Source of the DNA: RGIG529 sp963929765
Lineage (GTDB): Bacteria > Bacillota > Clostridia > Oscillospirales > Oscillospiraceae
DNA length: 41,430 nucleotides
Assembly (NCBI GenBank): GCA_963929765.1
Contig: CAWVKD010000066.1
Location: 1-41,430, forward strand
Direction: 5' to 3'
Under the pieces are notes generated by a model, which saw only the letters and a list, made by a program, of their open reading frames with translations, ran no database searches and had not been told where the DNA came from. Position 1 is the stretch's first letter, and every line of letters begins with the position of its first letter. Both the position numbers and the translations under genes were made by a program. Below, one piece after another: positions 1-7,965 of this stretch.

Positions 1-803
1 AATTGTCTTGCCTGGGAACAAATCAAATAAGCGGTGTTATAATAATCGGGGATGAAGAGAACATCTGGATTTTTGCTGGCAATATTGGTAAGCTGAGCGT
101 TAAAGTCGACGTCACCTTTTGCATATCCTTCTGTTGCAACAATAGAGAGACCCAGCTCTTGAGCCTTAGCTGTAAAAGATTCCATCAAGCCGGTAGAATA
201 TGCATCTGATGTGTTGTAAATGATGGCAGCTGTACTGACTTTCAGTTCATCTTTAGCAAAGGATGCCATAGTGCCACCCTGGAATGGATCTTCAAAGCAA
301 GCACGGAAGAAATTGCTTCCATATGTTGTAACATCCGGATGCGTTGCAGAAGCTGTGATACAGGGCATATTATCTGCAACGGATTTTTGTGCAACACCAA
401 ATGTGGGGCTACTGGTAACAGGACCGATGATAGCAACAACCTGGTCGGATGTGACTAATTTGTTGTAAGCATTCAGAGCTTCTGTAGCATCGCCCTTATC
501 ATCATAAATGACAAGCTCAACTTGTTTGCCATTGAGTCCGCCGGCTTCATTGAACTGCTTGGTATACAACTTCACACCATTGTTCACAGCAGTACCATAG
601 ACGGCTACATCGCCAGTAAGCGGTGCAATCACGCCAATTTTGATGTTGTCAGATGAGGTTGAGCTGGTGCCGTTGTCGCTGGGTGCAGCACTAGTGTTGG
701 GCTCTGCACTCGTTGGGGTTTCGTTGCTATTGCCGCAAGCTACCAATGTGGTAAAGCAGAGCGCCAAAGCAAGAACCAGCGCAAAAATGCGAGACTTTTT
801 CAT
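1..803 (-). CDS. ABC transporter substrate-binding lipoprotein, LivJ-like (partial, C-terminus off the left edge)
   Basis: About 267 codons are visible; the gene runs off the left end. The protein begins with a lipoprotein signal peptide: basic MKKSR, a hydrophobic stretch, then a lipobox LVAC with the modified cysteine at residue 23. A Ser/Thr/Asn-rich linker of about 30 residues follows. The mature part opens with IKIGVIAPLTGDVAVYG and continues through VAIIGPVTS and PCITASATHP, the pattern of periplasmic-binding-protein type I receptors for branched-chain amino acids (LivJ/LivK family). It would be tethered outside the membrane and hand its ligand to an ABC permease. The ATG at 803 has GGAGG seven bases upstream. 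The consensus promoter at 867-895 reads directly into it. Partner permease and ATPase genes, if linked, lie outside the window. Family is secure; the ligand is inferred. Confidence 0.93.
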   Translation of the reverse strand, partial: MKKSRIFALVLALALCFTTLVACGNSNETPTSAEPNTSAAPSDNGTSSTSSDNIKIGVIAPLTGDVAVYGTAVNNGVKLYTKQFNEAGGLNGKQVELVIYDDKGDATEALNAYNKLVTSDQVVAIIGPVTSSPTFGVAQKSVADNMPCITASATHPDVTTYGSNFFRACFEDPFQGGTMASFAKDELKVSTAAIIYNTSDAYSTGLMESFTAKAQELGLSIVATEGYAKGDVDFNAQLTNIASKNPDVLFIPDYYNTAYLICSQARQ

Positions 804-859
804 GCTATTTCCTCCAATTTTTTAAATTTACGGAACAAGTCCGCAGAGCAATGAGACAT

Positions 860-896
860 GTTGACAATTATACAGTTAGAACGAAAAATTGTCAAC
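860..896. repeat. Perfect 10-bp inverted repeat overlapping the promoter (candidate operator)
   Basis: GTTGACAATT at 860-869 and its exact complement AATTGTCAAC at 887-896 are separated by 17 bases. One arm covers the -35 hexamer and the other covers the -10 edge and the start-point region. A dimeric repressor bound here would block RNA polymerase. Part of the symmetry comes from the consensus -35 itself, so chance remains possible. Confidence 0.5.
867..895 (-). promoter_or_regulatory. Consensus sigma-A promoter for the substrate-binding lipoprotein
   Basis: On the minus strand the -35 is TTGACA (890-895) and the -10 is TATAAT (867-872), with a 17-base spacer. Both hexamers match consensus exactly. 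Transcription should start near 860, giving a leader of about 57 bases before the ATG at 803. The match is strong enough that repression, rather than activation, is the likelier form of control. Confidence 0.9.
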
Positions 897-971
897 CTCT
901 TTTCCGCCCAAAAGTGCAAGAAAGGGGTAATATTTGTGTTTTTTTGTTCATTTTGCTGATCAATTGTACTG

Positions 972-1706
972 CTATATCAAACAGCCACCATTTGGACTAA
1001 TAACTTGTCCAGTGATAAAATCAGAAGCGTGTGAAGCCAAGAAAAGATAGGTTTGTGCAATGTCTTCAGGTCTTCCTAGGCGTTCCAGTGGTGTGTCCAG
1101 GCGAAATGTTTCCAGAGCATCTGCATCGATGCCAGCAAGCATGTCTGTTTGAGTAGCGCCTGGTGCGACGCAGTTGACGCAAATGCCAGAAGGACCTAGC
1201 TCTTTTGCCAAAGCTTGTGTGAGACCAATTACAGCAGCTTTTGATGCAGAATAAGCCGCCTCACAGGAAGCTCCTGATATGCCCCAAATGGATGATGCTG
1301 TCATAATTTTTCCAGCTTTTCGATGAATCATGCCAGGCAGGACTGCTTGGCATGTATGGAAAATACCATCTACATTCACCGCAAAGATAGAGTGCCAATC
1401 TTCTTCTGTGAAATCAGTGAATAGTCCATAATTGGCAATACCTGCATTGCATATCAGAATGTCAATTTGCTTGTATGAATGCAACACTTTGTCAACCATT
1501 TCAAAGACTTCGTCTCGTTTGGAAACGTCTGCATGTACCGCCATGGCGGTGTGTCCTTCTGCGGTTAGTTCCTGTACTAGGTCATAGGCAGCCTGTTTGC
1601 TCTTGTGATAATTGACAGCCACTTGATATCCTGCTCGGGCAAATAGGCGGGCAGTGGCCCGCCCGATGCCTCGAGAAGCGCCGGTAATTAAAACCGTTTC
1701 TTTCAT
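972..1706 (-). CDS. Short-chain dehydrogenase/reductase, FabG/YmfI-like
   Basis: This 244-residue classical SDR is NADP(H)-binding and cytosolic. The Rossmann motif TGASRGIG is at residues 8-15, NAG at 87-89, the catalytic serine is in TASSIWG (near 138-139), and the Tyr-x-x-x-Lys pair is Y152/K156. The C-terminal stretch FITGQVISPNGG is typical of FabG-like enzymes. SSIWG followed by GASCEAAYSASK resembles Bacillus YmfI, reported to be the reductase acting on 5-aminopentanol-modified elongation factor P; plain 3-oxoacyl-ACP reductase is the alternative. Its ATG (1704-1706) overlaps the glgP stop as ATGA, so it is translationally coupled as the last gene of the glycogen operon, although no role in glycogen is apparent. 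No clear terminator was seen between it and the next gene. Confidence 0.88.
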   Translation of the reverse strand: MKETVLITGASRGIGRATARLFARAGYQVAVNYHKSKQAAYDLVQELTAEGHTAMAVHADVSKRDEVFEMVDKVLHSYKQIDILICNAGIANYGLFTDFTEEDWHSIFAVNVDGIFHTCQAVLPGMIHRKAGKIMTASSIWGISGASCEAAYSASKAAVIGLTQALAKELGPSGICVNCVAPGATQTDMLAGIDADALETFRLDTPLERLGRPEDIAQTYLFLASHASDFITGQVISPNGGCLI

Positions 1707-4147
1707 TTCTGTATGGTCCTTTCCGTTAGGGGAATGTGCCAGATTGTGCTGGCGTATGTTCGAATACTGCGATCAGCGGCAAAGATGCCTGATTGGGCAA
1801 TGTTATGCAGAGCCATTTGATTCCATAATAGGGGATTTTGATATGTTTGCTCCAGCTTTTGGTGAGCTTTTACATAGGAATCAAAATCAGCGAGAAGCAT
1901 ATATTCATCTGCTGGCCCAGATTCACCGATTAAAAGACGATTCACGATTTCATGATAAGACACTCCATCACCAAATCCTTTTGTCAAATATTCTAGTACC
2001 CGCTTCAACGCGTCATTATGATTATAATAGGTATAGGGATTATAGCCTTGTTGTTTCTTTTGAGTTACTTCGTCTGCTGTGAGGCCAAAAAGGAACATAT
2101 TTTCATCGCCTACTGCTTCATGCATTTCAACGTTGGCACCGTCTAGTGTTCCAATGGTGAGAGCCCCATTCATCATAAATTTCATATTACCTGTACCGGA
2201 TGCTTCCTTTCCCGCAGTGGAAATTTGTTCGGATACTTCAGAAGAGGGAATCAGTTTTTCTGCCAGAGATACACGGTAATTTTCCAAGAAAAATACTTGC
2301 AGTTTGTCTTTGCAACAGGGATCTGCATTGATTTTGTCAGATAAGCTACAAATCAGACGAATAATCTGTTTGGCAATATAGTAGCCGGGTGCAGCTTTTG
2401 CCCCAAACAAAAAGGTACGTGGAACCATATCAAACGAAGGATCATTTCGTAATCGATCATAAAGATATAGGATGTGTAAGGCATTGAGAAGCTGCCGCTT
2501 ATATTCATGAAGCCGTTTGACTTGAACATCAAAAATGGCATGAGGGTTGAGTGTAATGTGGTATTCTTTTTGTACGAAGGAAGCAAAATCCAATTTATTT
2601 TGCTGTTTGATTCTTCCAAGCTCTTCTAGAACAGAAGGATCTGATGAAAAGCGCTCTAATTCCCGCAGACGGTCCGGCTGTAGCAAATAGGCATCGGACC
2701 CTGTCAGAGAGCAAATGAAATGGTGGAGACGGGGATTGGACTGGGAAAGCCAGCGCCGATGATCGATGCCATTTGTTACGTTGAAGAACTTTTGCGGCAT
2801 CATACGATAGGCACTTTGGAATGTATCTCGTTTTAAAATTTGGGTGTGCAGAGCGGAAACACCATTTACAGCGAAACAAGCCGCAATACATAGATTTGCC
2901 ATACGAACTTCATTATTCCATACAATTGCCATTTCCTGCACCTTGCTTGGATCTCCCTGGAAGAAATGATGGACATCTTGGCAAAAACGACGGTTTATTT
3001 CGCAAAGGATTGCAAAAATGCGAGGTAAAAGAGTTTCAAAAAGACGTTGTGGCCACCGCTCTAAAGCCTCTGCAAGGACAGTATGGTTGGTATATGCAAT
3101 GGTTTGTGTCACAATATCCCAAGCGCTGTCCCAATCGTATCCTTCTATGTCCAGTAAAATGCGCATGAGTTCTGGAATTGCAATGGCAGGATGGGTATCG
3201 TTGATTTGAATCACGTGTTTTTCATGGAAGTTACGCAACGTGCCATATTGGGCGCGGTGTTTTCTTGTAATAGACTGAATTGTAGCGGATACAAAAAAGT
3301 ATTGTTGTTTCAAACGAAGCGATTTTCCCTCATAATGATTGTCATCTGGATACAATACTTTGGCAATGACTTCTGCCATTGCTTGTTGTTCTACAGCTTT
3401 TAAATAATCGCCACGAGAATAAAGCGACATATCAACAGGAACAGGTGATTTGGCGTCCCAAAGCCGTAATGTATTGACTTGGTTTGTATGATATCCTGAA
3501 ATGTTCATATCTTTTGGAATGGCAAGTACAGTGGTAGGGTTTTCAAGAGAGATATGCAACTTTCCGTTTTCCCAGTACTCTTTTACCGTTCCTCCAAACT
3601 GAACTTCTTCTACTTCATCCATTTTTGGAATAAGCCAAACATCACCTCGTTCCAGCCAGTTGTCAGCCAGCTCTACCTGTTGGCCATCGATGATTTTTTG
3701 CTTGAAAATCCCCAATTCATAGCAGATAGAATACCCGGTTGCAGGGATTCCTAAGGTTGTCATACTGTCCAAGTAACAAGCAGCAAGCCGTCCCAATCCA
3801 CCGTTTCCAAGGCCGGCATCTGGCTCGGTTTCTAGAATATCTGTCAAACGGTAGCCAAGGTCAGAAAGCGCTTCTTGGAGCGGTTCCAACACACCTAAAT
3901 TATAGGCATTTTTAAGGAGAGAGCGACCAAGCAGAAATTCCAAAGAGAGATAATGAACTTGACGTTTTTCTTGAGGATGAACTGGACTATTACTTTTACG
4001 TTGGGTTTCTGATAAAATGTCACGCAAAACAAGTGCTGATGCTTTGAATAGATGCACCTCATTGGCTTCTGACACTTCACGGCCAAAATGGTGGCGCAAC
4101 TTAGCGATCAATGCTTTTTTCATGATTTGTTTGGTATAAGTTGGCAT
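1703..4147 (-). CDS. glgP: Glycogen/maltodextrin phosphorylase
   Basis: This 814-residue GT35 phosphorylase removes glucose from alpha-1,4-glucan ends with phosphate, releasing glucose 1-phosphate; it uses pyridoxal phosphate. The PLP lysine lies in EASGTGNMKF (about K656), with the usual GALTIGTLDGANVE just after. NDTHPAIAIPELMR (about 316-329), VKRLHEYKRQ (about 543-552) and the N-terminal YLSLEFLLGRSL (about 66-77) are family hallmarks. Length is normal. The ATG at 4147 has AAAGGAG about 11 bases upstream; a second in-frame ATG lies eight codons later. It follows glgA by 40 bases and overlaps the downstream SDR by four bases, so synthesis and breakdown enzymes are made from one transcript. 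Confidence 0.97.
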   Translation of the reverse strand: MPTYTKQIMKKALIAKLRHHFGREVSEANEVHLFKASALVLRDILSETQRKSNSPVHPQEKRQVHYLSLEFLLGRSLLKNAYNLGVLEPLQEALSDLGYRLTDILETEPDAGLGNGGLGRLAACYLDSMTTLGIPATGYSICYELGIFKQKIIDGQQVELADNWLERGDVWLIPKMDEVEEVQFGGTVKEYWENGKLHISLENPTTVLAIPKDMNISGYHTNQVNTLRLWDAKSPVPVDMSLYSRGDYLKAVEQQAMAEVIAKVLYPDDNHYEGKSLRLKQQYFFVSATIQSITRKHRAQYGTLRNFHEKHVIQINDTHPAIAIPELMRILLDIEGYDWDSAWDIVTQTIAYTNHTVLAEALERWPQRLFETLLPRIFAILCEINRRFCQDVHHFFQGDPSKVQEMAIVWNNEVRMANLCIAACFAVNGVSALHTQILKRDTFQSAYRMMPQKFFNVTNGIDHRRWLSQSNPRLHHFICSLTGSDAYLLQPDRLRELERFSSDPSVLEELGRIKQQNKLDFASFVQKEYHITLNPHAIFDVQVKRLHEYKRQLLNALHILYLYDRLRNDPSFDMVPRTFLFGAKAAPGYYIAKQIIRLICSLSDKINADPCCKDKLQVFFLENYRVSLAEKLIPSSEVSEQISTAGKEASGTGNMKFMMNGALTIGTLDGANVEMHEAVGDENMFLFGLTADEVTQKKQQGYNPYTYYNHNDALKRVLEYLTKGFGDGVSYHEIVNRLLIGESGPADEYMLLADFDSYVKAHQKLEQTYQNPLLWNQMALHNIAQSGIFAADRSIRTYASTIWHIPLTERTIQK

Positions 4148-4187
4148 GATATCTTGATCTCCTTTGATGCTGATAGCGGCTTGCGGC

Positions 4188-5618
4188 TTACTGTAGGATT
4201 CTCGAATAAATATCCAGATATTCCTTTGCAGACTTATTCCAGGAAAAATCAGTGTTCATATCTCGTTTTACCAATGTATGCCAAACTTCCTGGTTTTGAT
4301 AAAGTGCAACAGCCTGACCAATAACATGAAGCATATCGTGGGCATTGTAGTCAGTAAACGTAAAGCCGTTTCCTTCGCCGGTAAATTGATTGTAAGGCGC
4401 AACTGTATCTTTGAGTCCTCCTGTTTCCCGCACGATGGGGAGGGTGCCATAGCGCATGGCGATCATTTGTGATAAACCACAAGGCTCACTTTTGGAAGGC
4501 ATCAAAAGGAGATCTGATCCTGCGTAGATATTCATTGCAAGGCCCGAAGAGTACATAATATTGGCAGATAGGCGAGAAGGGTATTGCCGTTGAGCATTCA
4601 AAAATGTCTGTTCAAATTGCCAGTCTCCTCGTCCTAAAATAACCAGCTGGATGTTCATTTCCATGATTTGTGGGAGAACAGCAGTTACAAGATCGAGACC
4701 TTTGTGAGGTACCAAACGGGACACACAAGAAAGAATGGGAACCTTAGGGTCAATGTTCAGCCCCAATGCACGCTGCAATTCCTGTTTGTTACAAGCTTTT
4801 CCAGACAGATTATCCGCTGTATAGGTTTGACATAGAGCAGGATCTGTAGCTGGATTATATAGGTCAGTGTCAATACCATTTAAAATGCCCTGGAATTTAT
4901 AAGAATTGGCGGAAAGGATTCCTTCCATACCATGGGCATAAAAGGCATAACGCAACTCGTGAGCGTACGTGGGACTAACGGTAGTGATAAAATCAGATGT
5001 GCAAATGGCACCTTTTAGTAGAGAAATATCACCATAGTACTCCATAGTACCATTGTTATACCAATAGTCAGGGAGACCAAATAAATCTCCCAATGTTTCT
5101 TTTCCATATCGTCCCTGATATTCCACGTTATGGATGGTAAATACAGTACGAATGGAAGCAAGGGTGGAATTTCGATTACCATCTTCTTTCAGATAGACAG
5201 GAATAAGAGCCGTTTGCCAGTCATTGCAATGAACAATGTCAGGTTTCCATCCCAATCGGGGAATGCATTCTACTACGGCCCGGCAAAAATAGCCAAACCT
5301 CTCTCCATCATCGTAATGCCCATAAAGCTCACTGCGATGGAAATAATGTTCATTATCAATAAAATAATAAGTAATTCCATCTTTTTCCAGAGAAAACAGG
5401 CCACAATACACAGAGCGCCAAGCAAGGGTAACGTTGAAATGGAATAAAAATGTCATTTGCTCTCGCCAATTGGCACCTATGGCGCCATAAAGTGGCAAGA
5501 TCACTCGGATATTTACACCTGCCTGTTGAAGAGCAAGGGGCAAGCTACCGGCAACATCGGCAAGACCACCAGTTTTAATAAAAGGAGCTACTTCAGATGC
5601 GGCAAATAAAACGTTCAA
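4188..5618 (-). CDS. glgA: Glycogen synthase (ADP-glucose type); TTG start chosen
   Basis: GlgA (GT5) transfers glucose from ADP-glucose to the growing alpha-1,4-glucan. Visible motifs are the N-terminal KTGGL loop that binds ADP-glucose, VHCNDWQTALIP, SRLVPHKGLDL, and the C-terminal PSKSEPCGLSQMIAMRYG nucleotide-binding/catalytic segment. The longest frame begins at an ATG (5627), but the Shine-Dalgarno GGAG directly abuts that codon. The TTG at 5618 lies nine bases after GGAG and gives the canonical N-terminus MNVLFAASEVAPFIKTGG, with the loop lysine at residue 15 as in E. coli GlgA. The protein is then 476 residues. It sits between glgD (23 bases after its stop) and glgP. Confidence 0.95.
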   Translation of the reverse strand: MNVLFAASEVAPFIKTGGLADVAGSLPLALQQAGVNIRVILPLYGAIGANWREQMTFLFHFNVTLAWRSVYCGLFSLEKDGITYYFIDNEHYFHRSELYGHYDDGERFGYFCRAVVECIPRLGWKPDIVHCNDWQTALIPVYLKEDGNRNSTLASIRTVFTIHNVEYQGRYGKETLGDLFGLPDYWYNNGTMEYYGDISLLKGAICTSDFITTVSPTYAHELRYAFYAHGMEGILSANSYKFQGILNGIDTDLYNPATDPALCQTYTADNLSGKACNKQELQRALGLNIDPKVPILSCVSRLVPHKGLDLVTAVLPQIMEMNIQLVILGRGDWQFEQTFLNAQRQYPSRLSANIMYSSGLAMNIYAGSDLLLMPSKSEPCGLSQMIAMRYGTLPIVRETGGLKDTVAPYNQFTGEGNGFTFTDYNAHDMLHVIGQAVALYQNQEVWHTLVKRDMNTDFSWNKSAKEYLDIYSRILQ

Positions 5619-5641
5619 AATGATCATCTCCTTTGCTGGAA

Positions 5642-6757
5642 TTAAACAGATTGACCTTTTGCCAAGATAAGAGGATAGCTTTCATGACTCATGAGCATTC
5701 GCCCAGGGTGAACAGTTACACTCTTATCTGCAATGACACAGCGTAAAGAGGCGTTTTCGCGAATACAGGTGTCTTGCATCAAAATACAGTTTTCCACATT
5801 GGTACCCTTTTCAATTCGCACACCCCGGAACAGAATGCTGTTTTTTACTGTCCCTTCGATGATGCATCCGTCTGCGACCAAGGTGCCGGCTGCTTGGGCA
5901 TCTGGGCCGTAATAGGTAGAAGGATCCCAACGATCCTTTGTACGAATAGGACGGTCAGTTCGAAAAAGAGAGGCACGAACTTCTGGGTCAAATAGTTCCA
6001 TGCTTTTTGCGAAGTAAGTCGTTTTCGATTGAATGCGGGCGGCATATCCATCGTAGAAACAAGGTGAAATGGATAGAGATTGACCCATTCCCAAAAGAAC
6101 ATCTCGACTGAAGCTGGTTAGGTTATGAGACATGCAATAGTCGGTCAAATTCAAAAGCAATGATTTGGATAAGATGTAGATGTCCAGTGATTCGCAATTG
6201 GTTGGTTTTCGTCCACCACAAAACACATCGGAAACAAGTCCATTAGAACCAATGGAAAAATAAGTTGCATTCTCTGAGGCAGCAATGGGGTTGTGGGTGC
6301 AAACAGCGGTGATGTCAGCGCCGCTTTTTAAATGGGATTCAAAAAACTGGGCAATGGGGAGGTTAGCCACTAAATCACATGTGGATAAAATAACATATTC
6401 TTGTCGAATCTGCTGTAAATATGTATAAACGCCACCCAATGCTTCCATTTCGCCTCGGAATTCTCCGCTTCCTCGTTTTTTAGCATAGGCAAAGGGTGGA
6501 AGAATTTTAAGTCCACCCCATTTCCGGCTCAAATCCCAAGCCTTGCCTGAGCCTAAATGATCCAGAAGAGACTGATAGTTTTCGTGCATTAAAACACCCA
6601 CGTCGGTAATGCCTGCATTGACGAAACTGGATAATATAAAATCAATGATCCGGTACTGCCCTCCATAAGGAATGGAGGCGATGGTGCGATGTTCTGTTAA
6701 TTCTCGTAGATGGGGATTTGATTGATACGTAAATAAAATGCCATGCAAATTGTTCAT
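5642..6757 (-). CDS. glgD: Glucose-1-phosphate adenylyltransferase regulatory subunit GlgD
   Basis: This 371-residue paralogue of GlgC has a nucleotidyltransferase domain followed by a left-handed beta-helix (hexapeptide repeats from about residue 270 on). The catalytic GGxGxRL loop present in GlgC is degraded here to a segment around YQSNPHLREL, although YGGQYRIIDF and the WDLSRKWGGLKILPPF segment are kept. This is typical of the non-catalytic GlgD subunit of Firmicutes, which pairs with GlgC and raises its activity. Its ATG overlaps the glgC stop by four bases (6754-6757), which would couple translation and help equal subunit production. The absence of the catalytic loop is seen directly; the regulatory role is known for the family. 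Confidence 0.96.
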   Translation of the reverse strand: MNNLHGILFTYQSNPHLRELTEHRTIASIPYGGQYRIIDFILSSFVNAGITDVGVLMHENYQSLLDHLGSGKAWDLSRKWGGLKILPPFAYAKKRGSGEFRGEMEALGGVYTYLQQIRQEYVILSTCDLVANLPIAQFFESHLKSGADITAVCTHNPIAASENATYFSIGSNGLVSDVFCGGRKPTNCESLDIYILSKSLLLNLTDYCMSHNLTSFSRDVLLGMGQSLSISPCFYDGYAARIQSKTTYFAKSMELFDPEVRASLFRTDRPIRTKDRWDPSTYYGPDAQAAGTLVADGCIIEGTVKNSILFRGVRIEKGTNVENCILMQDTCIRENASLRCVIADKSVTVHPGRMLMSHESYPLILAKGQSV

Positions 6758-7965
6758 ATCTGTTCCTCCTCCTCGTTGCTCTCCAGCATCGCCTTTGGCG
6801 GAACGACTTGATGTTCTGGAATGGAAACACCAGAACCAAGCACAGCAACACCCCAGTCATCTGGAGAAACGTTACAAGGTGCGGCACCAATTTTAGCACC
6901 TTGGCCAATATGGGTATTTTCTGCCAAGATAGAATATTCTACCACAGCATCTTTTTCCACCACCGTGCCGGGCATTAAAATGGAGTATCGTATTTTTGCA
7001 CCTTCCGCTATCGAAACAGAGTGGAACAAAACAGAATTTTCCACTTTCCCATGCACTTCGCACCCACTTGCAATAAAGGAATGAGATAATTTTGCTGTCT
7101 GCCCGATGACATGAGGGGGTAATGTGGATGTGCGGCAATAAATAGGCCAGGACTTGTCAAATAATTGTACACCAGAATTTACAGAAAGGAGTTCCATATT
7201 GGCATCCCAAAAGCTGACTATGGTGCCAACATCCTTCCAATATCCAGAAAAACGATAAGCGGCCATAATTTCTCCGGCGTTTAACATAGCAGGAATGACA
7301 TCGCCGCCAAAATCATTGGATGAATTTGGATTGTTCTCATCTGCGATCAAATACTCCCGCAATTTACTCCAAGTGAAGATATAGATACCCATAGAGGCTA
7401 GATTGCTTTTGGGTTGTTTTGGTTTTTCTTCAAATTCGTAAATGATATCGTTTTCATTTACATTCATAATACCAAAACGAGAAGCTTCTTCATATGGTAC
7501 CTCCAAGACAGAAATGGTACAGGCGGCTCCTGTTTCTTTGTGGCGGGCGAGAAGATTGGAATAATCCATTTTATAGATGTGGTCCCCACTTAAGATCAAA
7601 ACGTAATCTGGATCGTACATGGAAATGAAACCCATGTTTTGATAGATGGCATTCGCTGTTCCCTTGTACCAAGTGCCTTTGGATCCTTCCTTTACATAGG
7701 GAGGTAAAATGTGAACGCCACCAACAGTCCGGTCTAAATCCCAAGGCTGTCCAATGCCGATATAATTGCTCAGCTCCAAGGGCTGATATTGGGTTAAAAC
7801 GCCAACGGTATCAATGCCAGAATTCACGCAGTTGGAAAGAGGGAAATCAATAATGCGATATTTTCCGCCAAAGGGGACAGCGGGTTTTGCTACTTTGCTG
7901 GTAAGGGCATAAAGACGGCTGCCTTGTCCGCCGGCGAGAAGCATGGCAATACACTCTTTTTTCAT
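6754..7965 (-). CDS. glgC: Glucose-1-phosphate adenylyltransferase (ADP-glucose pyrophosphorylase)
   Basis: GlgC makes ADP-glucose from ATP and glucose 1-phosphate, the committed step of bacterial glycogen synthesis. The 403-residue protein starts with the intact nucleotide-binding loop LLAGGQGSRLYALT (9-22) and KPAVPFGGKYRIIDFPLSN, followed by WDLDRTVGGVHILPPY, the catalytic-domain signature LSGDHIYKMDY, FEEKP, and C-terminal hexapeptide repeats (SFIASGCEVHGKVENSVL). It overlaps glgB by four bases at its start (7962-7965) and glgD by four at its end, so three consecutive cistrons are translationally coupled. Allosteric control by sugar phosphates is usual in the family but cannot be read from the sequence. 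Confidence 0.97.
   Translation of the reverse strand: MKKECIAMLLAGGQGSRLYALTSKVAKPAVPFGGKYRIIDFPLSNCVNSGIDTVGVLTQYQPLELSNYIGIGQPWDLDRTVGGVHILPPYVKEGSKGTWYKGTANAIYQNMGFISMYDPDYVLILSGDHIYKMDYSNLLARHKETGAACTISVLEVPYEEASRFGIMNVNENDIIYEFEEKPKQPKSNLASMGIYIFTWSKLREYLIADENNPNSSNDFGGDVIPAMLNAGEIMAAYRFSGYWKDVGTIVSFWDANMELLSVNSGVQLFDKSWPIYCRTSTLPPHVIGQTAKLSHSFIASGCEVHGKVENSVLFHSVSIAEGAKIRYSILMPGTVVEKDAVVEYSILAENTHIGQGAKIGAAPCNVSPDDWGVAVLGSGVSIPEHQVVPPKAMLESNEEEEQI

Noticed and set aside
5130..5447. Various open frames antisense to glg, infB, metH and other genes
   Set aside because: They lack ribosome-binding sites and family features and mirror the codon pattern of the real genes on the other strand.
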